A stretch of 64,000 bases of DNA from Epiperipatus broadwayi (taxonomy: Eukaryota; Onychophora; Udeonychophora; Euonychophora; Peripatidae): positions 881,239 through 945,238 of the forward strand of contig JAQFVV010000185.1 in assembly GCA_028023455.1 (NCBI GenBank), written 5' to 3'. Positions 1 through 11,500 of this stretch are shown here, in pieces. The notes below the pieces were generated by a model. That model did not search any database, was not told the origin of the DNA, and saw nothing but the letters and a program-made list of their open reading frames with translations. The stretch's first letter is position 1. Every line of letters begins with the position of its first letter. The position numbers and the translations under genes are program-made.

Positions 1-2
1 AG

Positions 3-975
3 TTAAATAAAGATAATATTGAAAAATTATTAGAGAATCAATCGGAAATATTTAATCAATTGGAAAATAAAAATATTACGGTAGATCAAACCATAAAAGT
101 TTGGAAGGATGTGTTTGAGAAAGAAAGAAAAATAATGATGGAAAATTATACCCAAGCTTGTAAAAAGATTAAATTATCTAATATTAAAGAAGACACTCCT
201 TTAAATAAATTTAATCAAATATTAGAAGCTATTAATAGGATAAAGGAAGATCCAAATAAAAAGGAACATCAAGATGAAATGGTGATTGAGATGGAAAGCA
301 TGCAAAGGTAACAAAATAATAATGATAATATTAGTGATTCTATAAGAGATTTTGCTCACCATCACAATCAAGAGACATCCATAAATCTTCAAAAAGATAA
401 TGTTAACAATACAAATCACACATTACAATCTAATGTAAATCAATTTGTAAAATTAAAACATTTTCAAGGGTTTAGAAATGAAGCTCCAATAGAGCATCTA
501 AAAAGCTTAAATTTATATTTTTCAATAAATAGTAATTTAACAGAAGGTGAAAAATTGATAGTAGCATATAGTCATTTACAAGGTGATTCTTTATCATGGT
601 GGGAATCGTTATTCCAAATACCTAAAACTTTTGAAGAATATCAAAAATTATTGATAAAGAATTTTTGGAATAATGATCACCAAGAATCACTGTTATATCA
701 AATACTTCAAATAAAATATAAAAATATGCCTGGTGAAACTCTTACTAAATTTTTTAAAAGACAAGTATCAAAACTAAAAATTCTTGATACATATCATTTT
801 AGCCAAAATCAAAATATTCGTATTGTAAAACATAACTTACCTATGAAAATTGAGCAGTCTTTATTATTTTCTAATGCACAAAATATCAAACAAATTATAG
901 ATATTTTAAATAATATTGACTCAAATAACCAAAATGTTAATCAAAATTATTTTGAAAGAAAGAAAATATACAAGT
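3..975 (+). pseudogene. Ty3-like Gag, partial and interrupted
   Basis: This reading frame is open from base 3, so the true start lies upstream of the window. It encodes a lysine-rich, probably coiled-coil N-terminal part, then one in-frame TAA (309-311), then a capsid-like stretch from about 440 to 975 in the same frame. The capsid part fits the retrotransposon Gag pattern: a hydrophobic segment ending in GDSLSWWESL (about 580-610), a FEEYQKLLIKNFW segment, and a later GETLTKFFKRQ segment. Such proteins package element RNA in cytoplasmic particles. No zinc knuckle is visible. At 975 the frame is cut by a LINE insertion. The downstream protease remnant (3354-3956) supports a Ty3-type retrotransposon. 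The family is clear; the exact lineage is not. Confidence 0.75.
965..975 (+). repeat. Target-site duplication, left copy
   Basis: AATATACAAGT is repeated perfectly at 3140-3150 and brackets the RTE-type LINE. Removing the insertion and one copy rejoins the Gag region. Confidence 0.75.
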
Positions 976-3139
976 CATCACCGTCATCATGAACCATTAT
1001 CAATCCACTGCAGGATGAAGGTCTCTCCAAGTTCAATCCATCTTTTCCTATCTTTAGCTTCTTTTCTCCACATCACCCCTGCATGCTTTCTTATTTCATC
1101 CATCCATCTCACATGTGGTCTCTTTCTGGCTCTTTTACAATCTCTTGGAATCCAGTTTAAAATTTCAATTGTCCATCTATTATTATCTCTTCTAGCAATA
1201 TGTCCAGCCCAACTCCACTTCAGACTTTTAATTTTTTCAATGAGGTCAGTAACACCTGTTTGTTCTCTTACCCATGCATTGCATTTTCGATCTCCTCTTG
1301 TTAATCCCAACAAGCATCTCTCCATACTTTTTTGAGTGGTCTGAACTCTTTGTATTGCTCTTTTATTAAGTGTCCAAGTCTCAGATCCATAAGTAGGAAC
1401 TGGAAAAACCCATTTATTAAAAACCTTCCTTTTCAAACACTTAGGCATATTTCCTTTTAGTATCAAGTTATTTCTACCAAAAGCACTCCAACCAAGTTTA
1501 TTCTATGATTAATTTTATCCACTATGTTTCCATCTGTATTAATAATCTGACCAAGGTATCTATAACTGTTAACTTCTTCTAAGCCATCATAATCAATCTT
1601 TATTTTCATATTTTGAGAAAATCTATTAAACATTACTTTAGTCTTTTTAACATTTATCTTTAGTCCTACTTTCTTACTTTCATCTGATAACTCCTGCAAC
1701 TTTTCCTGTTACTCCAAAGCATTATTTGCAAAAACAACTACATCATCTGCAAAATCTAAACTTTCCATTTTAATCCACAAAATACTTCTTGCAGCACTGC
1801 TGTAAAAAGTTTTGGAGATATAGAGCCACCCTGTCTTACACCCTTTTCAATGTTGATTTTCCTACTATCATTATGTAATCTAATTGTTGCTGTTGCATTT
1901 TTATAAATATTCTTTAAAATATGACAATATCCTGGATCTATACCTTGATGATCCAATACTTTAATCACTGAAGAAAGGTTTATAGAATCAAATGCCTTTT
2001 CATAATCTACAAATCCTAAGCATAATGGCAACTCATATTCATTTGTTCTTTCTATAACTTCTCTCAATACCTGGATATGATCTATTGTACTAAACCACTT
2101 TTAAATCCAGCTTGTTCTCTTGGTTGGTGGAAATCCAGTGTTTTCTGTAGACGAGTTGTAATTATCTTAGTAAAAAGTTTGTAAAACAGTGATAAAAGAC
2201 TGATAGGTCTGTAATTTCTAATATCTTCTTTATCACTTTTTAAAATAGTAATATTATTACTGCATTCTTCCAATCATCTGGTACATCTTTATCATTTAGA
2301 CATTTGGTATACAACTTTGCTAAAAAAATTTCTATTTCTTCACCTGCTTTTTTTAATATATCAATTATAATTCCATCATTGTCTGGAACCTTCTCTTTCT
2401 TCATAAATTTAATTGCATTTCTCACTTCCTCATTTAAAATTCTGGAAAATTCGGAAGATATAATAGGTATAGGAGGCACTTTTTCTTTATTACTATATAA
2501 TTCTTGATAGAAGTCTTCTACACATTTCATGATGTCATCTCTCTTTTTAGTAATAATGCCATCTTTTTTTTTATTGCAGATATAAATTTCCTATCAATAC
2601 CAAAATGTTGTTTTACATTCCTTAGACTTTTACTTTCTTCTACAGCTTTCCTCGATAGTTCAAATTATACTTTCTTATATCATTTTCAACTTTTTTCCAC
2701 ACCATTTTACAAAATTCGAGATACTCAATCTTTTTTAATGCATCGTTATTGTATATCCTCATATTCCTTCTTTTCTTCATAAATTCTCTAGTCTCAGAAA
2801 TTTTATTGGTCAATGGCTGCTTTTTTCTACCAACTATCTTTGTTGCAGTTTTTAAAAGTGTTTTCCTGTTAATGTCATTCAAATCTGAATCATGTTCAAA
2901 ATCTACTAATACTTGAAACCGATTTGTAAGTTCTAATTTAAATTCATTAGAATGTTTCTGAAGATTATGAATATCAACTGTATATATTGTTTTTCTTAAT
3001 AATTTTTGTCTCTCTACTTTTGCATCAACATGTATCTTACATCTTACTAATCGATGATCACCTCCTGTGTTAAATTTTTTTTATATAATTAATAGCATTT
3101 ATTTGTATATTAAATTTAAAAAAAATTCTTAATAAATTT
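976..3139 (-). mobile_element. RTE-type LINE inserted in the Gag gene
   Basis: This is a 5'-truncated non-LTR retrotransposon on the minus strand. Its 3' end lies at 976, where the minus strand ends in short TGATGA-like repeats typical of RTE elements. The insertion is bounded by a perfect 11-bp direct repeat, AATATACAAGT, at 965-975 and 3140-3150, which I read as the target-site duplication. LINE sequence proper stops near 3073; from there to 3139 the DNA is an inverted copy of the target plus filler. Other copies of the family occur at 15790-16965, 30885-32135, 32445-32870, 54681-56737 and 63921-64000. Confidence 0.85.
987..3072 (-). pseudogene. RTE-type endonuclease/reverse transcriptase, broken
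   Basis: Read on the minus strand, the protein begins at the end of the endonuclease domain (GGDHRLVRCKI, near 3070-3035; compare the usual SDHR motif). A lysine-rich linker follows, then reverse transcriptase: NYRPISLLS near 2215, REQAGFKSG near 2120, DYEKAFDSI with its catalytic Asp near 2000, GVRQGGSISPKLF near 1850-1800, and FADD at 1742-1753. The thumb (VGLKINVKKTKVMF, about 1675-1630) and a C-terminal domain with YGSETWT and WAGHIARRDNNRWT motifs come next. Frames change several times, near 2260, 2075, 1760 and 1465. A gap next to FADD removes about 70 bases present in the copy at 56521. The enzyme would copy element RNA at nicked target DNA, but this copy is dead. Confidence 0.85.
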
Positions 3140-3172
3140 AATATACAAGTAAATGCTATTAATTATAAAAAA
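3075..3172. repeat. Inverted repeat at the LINE 5' junction
   Basis: About 42 bp at 3075-3118 is the reverse complement of 3128-3172 with about one mismatch and a 2-bp gap. The right arm is target DNA including the target-site duplication. The left arm is therefore an inverted copy of the target placed between it and the LINE 5' end. Confidence 0.8.
3140..3150 (+). repeat. Target-site duplication, right copy
   Basis: Perfect 11-bp partner of 965-975. It also forms part of the right arm of the inverted repeat at 3075-3172. Confidence 0.75.
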
Positions 3173-3956
3173 AGAAAGCATAAGACTTCTAATCATTTGC
3201 AAAGTAAAACAATGAAGATTGATAATAATGCAGAAGTTAAATTAAGTTCTGATGCACATCACAATTCAAAAATTAACAGTATAACATCTACTAGTGGATT
3301 AAATAAAGATAAAATAGGGTATAATAAAAATTTAGACAAAACAACACCAAAATCAAATTAAAGAGGGTCTTTGGAAAAGACCCATATTTAAAACGAGGAA
3401 CAAAAATAAAATTTTAGTGAAACAAATCACCAACATAATATGTTTAGAGAAAGATGATGAACCCAAGTATGCTGTTCAAAATTGTCCATTAATTAATATT
3501 ATGCTTCAAGATTTGCAAATTAGAGCCTTATTAAATAGTGGTAGCCAAATATCTGTAATATCTGAAGAGTTTTATAGAAGATTGATGGATAAAAATCCAC
3601 ATATTAAAACCTTACCTCTAAAAATCAGTACAGATTAACCTAGCTAACAGTAAATAGGCAAAATTAATTCAAAAGCAAATCTGGATCAAACATGTATTTA
3701 TCATGTATTTTTGATATTAACTGGACTTATTCATGAAATGATATTGGGAGTAGACTTCTTACATCTGAACAAATGTTTGATTGATTTTAAAAATAAAATA
3801 GTTAATGTAGGTGATGAAGTTTTAGAAATGACATTATCTCCAAAGTATGCTTTATTTGAAATTAGTTGTATGATTTCAAACATAACAGAAATACTTGTAA
3901 AATCAAACATTGCTGAATCAAATTTGATTGATAGTTATAATGTTAATAAATTATAA
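3146..3956 (+). pseudogene. Ty3-like Gag tail and retropepsin-like protease, broken
   Basis: After the LINE, a basic, Asn/Ser-rich frame (3146-3359) looks like the end of Gag. A second frame from about 3354 carries an aspartic-protease core with the sequence ALLNSGSQISVIS (about 3519-3560). The catalytic DSG or DTG triad is NSG here, so the active-site Asp is lost. Three in-frame stops follow between 3636 and about 3655. The same frame then continues to 3956 with MILGVDFL, the usual protease-end ILG-D motif followed by hydrophobic residues. Retropepsins cleave Gag and Pol after particle assembly. No reverse transcriptase, RNase H or integrase follows before 4870, so this was a short gag-protease element or one with a large internal deletion. 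Confidence 0.65.
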
Positions 3957-4869
3957 TTTATTCATACATTAAATCTCTATCGAGGAAAAATATAATAATT
4001 GTCTTAAATAAACAATTATATCTAAATTATGTAATAGTTATTACAATTATAGTGAAGAAATGTAAAGAATTAAGATATGAAAGAGAAGGAAATACAATAT
4101 ATAATTGTGTCTAGCTAAGATGGATCATATCATTAATATGGAAACCGAAGACTGGTTACTTATAGGTTGGCAAGTTCACAAATGAATTCCACCTAATATA
4201 TTTATTGGATGCTAAACCTAACCTAGTAAGTCTCAAAAATTAAGGAGCAGGATTGGCACCTTTAAATAAGTTTATGTATATTCATTTATTGGATGTCAGT
4301 GATAGTCTAGTAATTCTCAATAAGGAGCAGGATTGGCATTTTAAATTGATTTATACATAAAACACTTATGAACTAACTAATTAAAACTTAGTTATAAATA
4401 ATGAGGTTTTCTACCATATAATTATTTTGATATCCGATTTCAAATACTTAGTATATTGATAAGGATACATTATATAGAAATTAATTGAAAGAAGTGAATA
4501 AAAAGAAAGTAATCTATATATGATTTTTGCATAATAAAGTATTACATTATTTAACTTTAATAGGTAATAAGTTTAAAATAAAGTAGTCAGTGTATTTAAT
4601 CTATGATTTGATCAAAACAAATAACACGAGATTTACCATATTTAAGACATTATAAAAACAAACCAAAATTTCCCATAAAACAATTTAATTATTATTAAAT
4701 ATAATAATTAATAATAGTTTTTCCCTCTAATAATTGATGAAGAATTTAAAATCTTAAGTTAAGGGGGAATAAAAAAAATATATGAATTGTAATGAGGCAT
4801 AAATGATAACAAAGATGAAGAATTAAAATAAAATGTTGGTTTATTTTAATTTTTTTACTCGAGGGAAAA
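3957..4869. other. Non-coding 3' region of the Ty3-like element
   Basis: No polymerase motif is visible. The stretch is AT-rich and contains a two-copy imperfect tandem repeat (4197-4358). A purine run ending GAGGGAAAA (4861-4869) directly precedes TGTAGGAG and could be the polypurine tract. Confidence 0.35.
4197..4358 (+). repeat. Two-copy imperfect tandem repeat of about 80 bp
   Basis: Both copies contain TTTATTGGATG near the start and AAGGAGCAGGATTGGCA near the end. The first runs to about 4279 and the second from about 4280. Confidence 0.7.
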
Positions 4870-5280
4870 TGTAGGAGTATATATATACTCATACATACAT
4901 ATAATCAATATATATATATATACATTATATTTGTATTCTTATTATATTTATGAAAATAAATATATAATTTAGTAAGTTAGTATTTATCATTCTTTAAAAT
5001 GAAAAAAACATTGTTGAAAAAAAAATGTTTGACAAGGTAAGGAATGACCTTTGGGTTCATATAGTTTATCGAATTAAAGAAAATGAAATTAACTTAATGT
5101 TTTAATACCGAATTGTTATTGTAACAATGTAGAATGTGTATGCTTCAGCAAGCTGATGAAGCAAGATATAAAAATCATTCTATTTTTTTTATTAAAAGAT
5201 TAAGGATTCTATTTTCTGTCAGCTATATCCTCATAAAAACTTATACTGTGTTCGATTTAAAAGAACAGTGTATAGTACAA
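4870..5280 (+). repeat. Candidate 3' LTR
   Basis: The stretch starts with TG just after a purine-rich run, as LTRs do, and could end at the CA at 5279-5280. The 5' LTR is outside the window, so the boundaries cannot be confirmed by comparison. The right end is especially uncertain. Confidence 0.25.
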
Positions 5281-8089
5281 AATCTATATTTTGAATGACT
5301 TAATATTTATTAGAAGAAATTTCTAATATTAGTTTAAAGAAAGTAATTTTAATATAATTTCGTGTTCTATAAAAATTGTTCAAATTATATGTTCTAAAAT
5401 GTAACCTTTGTTATAAAAAAAGAACGTTTATAAAAACTTCAACTAGATTTAATGTACTTTACATTATAAGGAAAATGCAGGGTGAGTAGAACACTTATTT
5501 ATCATAGGATATATAAAATGCACTTGCCTAATCATATATATATATATATATTGAAACAGACAGATCGAAGAATCGATCTTAGTTTCATGGTTGTCATTTA
5601 AGAACGGTAATTCTAAACCACTATTTACCCGCGATGAGACTTTTTCTATTCCAAGCCACATAAATTTTAAGTTATTTAGTTTGTGTTTGTTTAAAAAGAA
5701 TTTAATGTAAAGAGTATGAGTATAAATGTCACAAATCATGATGAATAATATTCGTGTGTGTGTGGTTTGTGGATTTATATTAGCTCAATTTAAAAGTTTC
5801 AATTGCGTGGATATTTTCTTTAAATTTTAATTTTGCAAATTATACAAAGTCATTTAAAAATGCTGATCAAAAGTCACATTCCTTTGATCAGTATTTGTAA
5901 TCAAAATCTTACTTGTACAAAAGGTATACAATAATTAATTTGTACTTTGATAAATTAAGATAATGAATTTATATTTTGTATTCACAAATTCTGATGTAAT
6001 TGTTTTGTCAATTTAGAATCATGTATTAAATTTAAAAATAAATGAAAACCGAACAATGGAAATGAGAAACGTAGAACTCTTATCGAGAAAGGCAAATGCT
6101 ATTGTATAGTCAAAAATTAGATATTGCTGGAGGCCGGAAAATCAAAGGAGGCGGAGTCATGAACTAAACTAGGGCAGAAAGGTCAACCGTAGCCATCTTA
6201 GAAGGACACTCTAACTTTTGACTTGGCTGTGCTTAGATCGTCTCGAGCTACAGCAAAGTAGTTGTTCCAGAGAAATCACTTCAACCGTTATTAAGAAGTT
6301 GCCAGTAAACTGCAATAATGATGGGCAAGTCCAAAGCTGATCCCTGTTCTCCAATTTAAATCTTTCTGCTTGATCTGTAATGTTTTCCGTGCTTCAGTCT
6401 TCAAATTCCAACATATAAATTAACCATGCTTCTAAGAAATTCAAAATCGTGCCTACGTTCTTCTACTATCCAAAAGAAAAGCGGATGAAGAAAGAATGGT
6501 AACTTTTGTTACATGAACTTTTTAACTTTCCTCTCAGTAATAATTTTAAATTTAATCTGTTAACCTAATTAATTGCATGTAAATTTCTTGTTTTCCATTT
6601 GAAAATGTTAAAAAACCTGTCAGTAAATTTCTTCTCTAATATTTCTGTGCTCTAGTCTTTAGATGATAATTATTAATATTTGTGCCTACTAATAATCCAT
6701 TTGTGAATACATTTATATTTTTACTATTACTTATTTTACAAACAAACGATGCCAATAATAATGTTTCTCAACTCTAATTAAAGTCAGTAAAGTTTATCTC
6801 GTAATATTTATTATATTCATTTTAAAAGTAATTTTCTTTTATCGAACTAAAAATTGTTTCATTTATGTTGAGTTGAGAAATATTCAAGTATTTTTATTGT
6901 TTCTTTTACTTTGTCATGATATTATAATCTACACTCCAAATCTCAAATACTTAAAATAGTCTAAAATTTTATTATATTTTTTTTATATATTATTATGGAG
7001 TAATAACAATAAGTGAATATTTTATTGCTATTATTACCTTCCGAACAATCTGGGGAGTTATGGGTTTCAGAGTGAAATTAATTAATTGTTACTTTTGCGA
7101 TCGTTTGATTTCACCATGTTTTATTGAATAGTTATATCAGGCTGTTGCGTAGAACATGTTACGGATGGATAAAATGGTTTATATAATTTCGTTTTAAAAT
7201 CCACTTCCGATCACTCTTCCTCGATGTTACGGTGGCAATGCCTTTACCTTCGCCTAAGTTGGCGTCTCGTTTTACTACCAGTTGGAGAGAAAGAAATTCT
7301 TCTCCAGGTAATCTCTTGGATCACGGGGTTCGAAAATGATCTCGGCTGGTTGTAGTGTCTCGGATCTTTGGGGGCATTAAGATTGTCAAAGTACAAGCCC
7401 CCTATTCCATCCATGCACCTCAAGTTATTATTGTAGTGTACCTTAATCCTTGCAACCATCAGTACATCAGTATTATATATTATATTTTTATATAAAACCG
7501 CCTCCCATTTATCCGTATACGCAATGGTTTGAATCTATTAAATAAAACAACTTAATATAAGCTAGTAGTTAAATATTTTAAGTGCTCCAATTACTCTGAT
7601 TCTCATATAACTGTACAACCATTTAAACACATAAATATTGGATGAGTTTGTTAATCAGTAAAACGATTATTGATGACTAGAGAATTTATTATAAAATAAT
7701 ATGAGAGTTTTACCATACCTGTAAATAATATTATTCAATGCTTTCAATAATTTATTAAAATTTATCTAACCTAATTTTGTCTCTCTTGCATTACTACTCT
7801 CGACATCTAGTCAATCACCTGCTGTCTGTATGAAACTTAAATATATACATTAAATTATTAGCGTCCAATATCTGACTATAAGGTATCTATGAAATAGCTG
7901 ATTGTAGGTAATTTAGTCTGTGTTTTTGATGAGCTAGTAAAGGAAAACTAGTTGAATATTGTCATCGGTGGGTCATGCCAGGGTTGGGTTTGAATTTAGT
8001 TTGCATTTTGGAATCTATTCCTAGACGTGGACTGGGTTTGAATTCGGATTACTGTGTGTGATGAAGCATGGTGATTTTTTTTTACCGGT

Positions 8090-8092
<3 letters not shown>
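5281..8092. other. CpG-richer, apparently single-copy stretch
   Basis: I saw no match to the transposons elsewhere in the window. CpG dinucleotides are about ten times denser than in 9000-13400. Two parts stand out: 6130-6360, a GC-richer block with GGAGGCGGAG and a CCATCTT motif (AAGATGG on the minus strand), and 7040-7460, which contains a candidate exon. A minus-strand open stretch at about 5570-5660 also has balanced codon use but no convincing splice sites. 7920-8090 holds two related GGGTTTGAAT segments. No gene could be assigned. Confidence 0.4.
7248..7459 (-). CDS. Candidate protein-coding exon, unknown function
   Basis: On the minus strand an ATG at 7459 opens a frame of about 70 codons. 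It begins MVARIKVHYNNNLRC and continues with GLYFDNLNAPKDPRHYNQ and ITWRRISFSPTGSKTRR. Its amino-acid composition and GC-richer codons differ from the low-complexity random frames elsewhere in the window. The frame stops at TAA 7244-7246. Just before it, GCGAAG|GTAAAG gives a near-consensus splice donor after base 7248. A TATATAAA-like sequence lies about 30 bp upstream of the ATG, near 7486-7494, so this could be a first coding exon; an acceptor at the upstream side is not convincing. I do not recognise the protein. It may be part of a real gene extending to lower coordinates, or a chance frame in a better-conserved region. Confidence 0.3.

Positions 8093-8140
<48 letters not shown>
8093..8140. 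repeat. (AT)n microsatellite
   Basis: Uninterrupted AT dinucleotide run of about 48 bases. Confidence 0.95.
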
Positions 8141-8143
<3 letters not shown>

Positions 8144-9304
8144 TAACATCTTTTGCTGAATGTCTTAAAATTATATAAAAGTTAGAGCTTCAAAATGGAA
8201 TTATATTTGTTAATAAAAAAACTGTGTATTAAGAAGCTGAAATCTACATACAAAAAGGAAACTAAACATCAACTTGGGCTATCCCATTATTTTCTTTAAT
8301 GTATAACAATGAAGGAATTAAAAATTGCATCTTCGAAGGAGTTTCATTCGTGAATTCCAGGAACAGCTGAGACTATTGTAGTAACTTTTATAAATACCAT
8401 TTAAGTTTTTTGAAAATTATAATTGGGAAAGATTAATTTCATTTCGTTTATTATCTATTCATTTCATTAAAAAATGAATAATAAGAGAAAATTAATAATT
8501 TAAAATATTTTAATTTCTATTTATGATTAATAAAGATTTGGATATAGGTTAAGAAATATAAATATGGGACAGGGATAAAGTGAACTTGGAGGTAAGAGAT
8601 TAAATTATTTTTAAATTCACATACTATTATTTTCTATGACATGACACTACATTGTTTATACTAATCCTAATAGTCTAATAACCATAATGTATGATGTGGA
8701 TAAATGACTATCATTAATATAAAATATATATTTTATATTAATAAACATAAATTACATACAATCATTTTAACGAATGAAAATATTATATATAAATGATTGG
8801 ATTATTATTTGTATAATCTAATTATTATAGAATAGTATTAATGTAGAAGTCTTGATATTTGGATACTTATAGTTTATATACAGTATAAAATCATGTAATG
8901 CTATAAGTTAGAAAATATATCTACCATAAGTAAATAGAATATTTATATTTTTTTAATATAAGGAAGTAGATATATAAATAATTTTTATATATTGTAAAAT
9001 TTAAGTTATTTATCTGTTAAATAAATAATTATTATGTTTTTATATTAAATTAAATGAAGTCTTTAATTTTATTTTATTTAATTTAAAGAGTTAGTGAGAT
9101 TTGTTATTAATAATACTTTAGAATATTGATAGGAATGCCTGAAGAGAGTAAATTGTTAAACTTTTCTGAGTGTGAAATCTGAGCATAACGGTTAAGTCAA
9201 TTAAGGTGAAAATTGATTTGATATGGTTTAAATATAATAATTTATTAATAATAAATTATTTATTGGAAACAGATATAGTTTATATCAAGATTAAATCACA
9301 TCAT

Positions 9305-9360
9305 TCATGGCATCCTATATGAAGACCTCAAATCTGACTATAGTGAGATGCAACTGCCTT
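9305..9360 (+). repeat. Dispersed repeat copy A
   Basis: Matches 11444-11500 at most positions, including CATCCTA, AAGA and AGATGCA blocks in the same order. The family is unknown; it probably marks an old interspersed repeat whose limits I could not define. Confidence 0.5.
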
Positions 9361-11443
9361 AACTTTTCTTGTTGAGAGAGTGCATACCATTACTATATAT
9401 ATGCAAACAGTGAATTCAATGTCAGTGTATTGCATTTCATTATACAAGACTTAGACTAAGTAAACATGGTAATGACTTAATGTCAAGCCAGTTACTAGGT
9501 AAACAAATGTGGAAGATAAAAGCATAATTCTACTATGTAATTTTATTTTACTTGTAATCAATGTAATATATAAAACAATAAGGTTCACATAGCAATGGGA
9601 AAGGAAATAAAATGTGAGTATACTAAATAATGGAAGTAGAGTTCAGTGTAAAAACAAACCCAGTTCATTTCTGTCATCGTTTACTATTTTCAAAGGAACC
9701 AAAAGCTGAATAACAACATCATCTTAAAATTGAATGTTTGAATCTAAAAGAGCATATGCCTTATTCATTCAATCGTAATGCAAATTGCAAAAAACTGCAG
9801 CTGATATTTAAACAAAAACAATTCTAATAGATTCAGAGTTGGATAAAATAATTGAAGTGATTTAAATAGACATTTAAAATAAAAAGGACCATGATATTTT
9901 AAAAATACAGATAAAATAAAATATAATGTCATCAGCATAGTTATATATATAAAAGATAAAATAATTCTGTTCTTATAAAAATTATTAAATACCAAAACAA
10001 TGTACTCTGGCTAATTCAACAGAGTCATAGGGCTAAAGTGTTGTTATCACCCCTGACCACAGGAAGTGCAATGGTTTAATATTCAATTGTGTAAGGCCTT
10101 CTGAAACATCAAATGTCCTGTCTTAACTGTCTAGATGGATACAAAACCAAAACAACAGAAGATGGAAATAACACCATTCCAGATACATCACCAATAAGTC
10201 CTCATGAGTAATGCATGACTTGCCTTAGAAATATGACTGGAACAGTGATGAACTGTATCTATCAGAGACCTTAGTTGGCTAATTCATGAACATTATGCAA
10301 GATAATTTGAAGAAAGTCTTAATTTGTTGTGTAATCTTTTTTTTTTATTTTACATATACATTTGTAGAATTCTATATCTTTTTTATTTCACCTCTGCACT
10401 TGGCAGCCTAAATCTCTATAACATGGAAGAATCCATTGTAGTTGAAGTCAAAAAAGTACAGGGAAAAAGGTTGTTAAGTTAGACAATTCTTTTTTTTATT
10501 GAATAAAATTTAAGTTAACTCTCCTTTTGTAATGACATGACATTAGGTATTATCATCACCTTTACTACAATATGGAATTATGTAAGATTTTGTTTGATAT
10601 TATTCCATATTAAAAATATTCACTTGCTACAGGACAAAATATGTGTTGTTTATTTGTTTATTGTTTTGTTAATTAATGATTGTTTAATTTTGTTTATTCA
10701 GTATGATGACTACTATTCTTGGATGAATGTTCTTTTTTATCAAACTTGTACATAGTTAAGGGGGATCCTCAAAGAAGATAGAACCTCTACAGTTGAAATT
10801 AAACTATGAAGCTATTACAAACACCTTCATATAATATTGTTAAATAGTTAGTTAGCTTCATGATCATTGTAACATTGAATTAATAAATTTTCTTTACATT
10901 ACTCTTATTTGCTTTATAAATAGATTAAATATACCTACCATGGAAAGTATTGGAGTAATAAACATATTTAATCATTAATATGGTAGGGATACATACTATA
11001 CCCACATGTGTATATAATTATTATTTTTTTGTTAAAATAATTTTTCAATTTTTATTTTGTTTGTAAATAAACATTGTTAATTTAATTTTCATTAAATGAT
11101 CTTTAGTTTGTCAAAGTTATTTATTTATTCATTCATCAATTATTACCCATACATATGTACATACACACCTTTTACATTATGATATGGTAATAAGGTTAAA
11201 TGAGTCCTTTGCTTGATTAGAATCCATATAAAGGTATAGTAATTGCTTTCTAAGGTAAATTCACCCCTGAAGAAAGCTGAATGCAACATTCTTCCTGGAT
11301 TTGAATTCTGAGGCATGTGAGGAATCTGAAAGAGGTTTGAGGTATGGATGAACGTGCCTAAATTGTGTCTGAATTTAATGGGTAAACCTAGAGCTATCCC
11401 ATTAGAGGTAGACATGATTATTGGTAAGATACTTCATCATGTT

Positions 11444-11500
11444 ATTCGTGACATCCTACACAAAGATCATTGGTCTGATCATAGTTAGATGCATCCTTCC
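11444..11500 (+). repeat. Dispersed repeat copy B
   Basis: Partner of 9305-9360, same orientation. Confidence 0.5.

Noticed and set aside
5140-5180. CTGATGA near 5154 as a hammerhead candidate
   Set aside because: No GAAA element, stem II or cleavage triplet follows; it is just part of a small GCTTCA/TGAAGC hairpin.
7920-8090. GGGTTTGAAT segments as a tRNA-derived SINE
   Set aside because: A B-box-like sequence is present twice, but no A box at the right spacing and no repeat copies elsewhere in the window.
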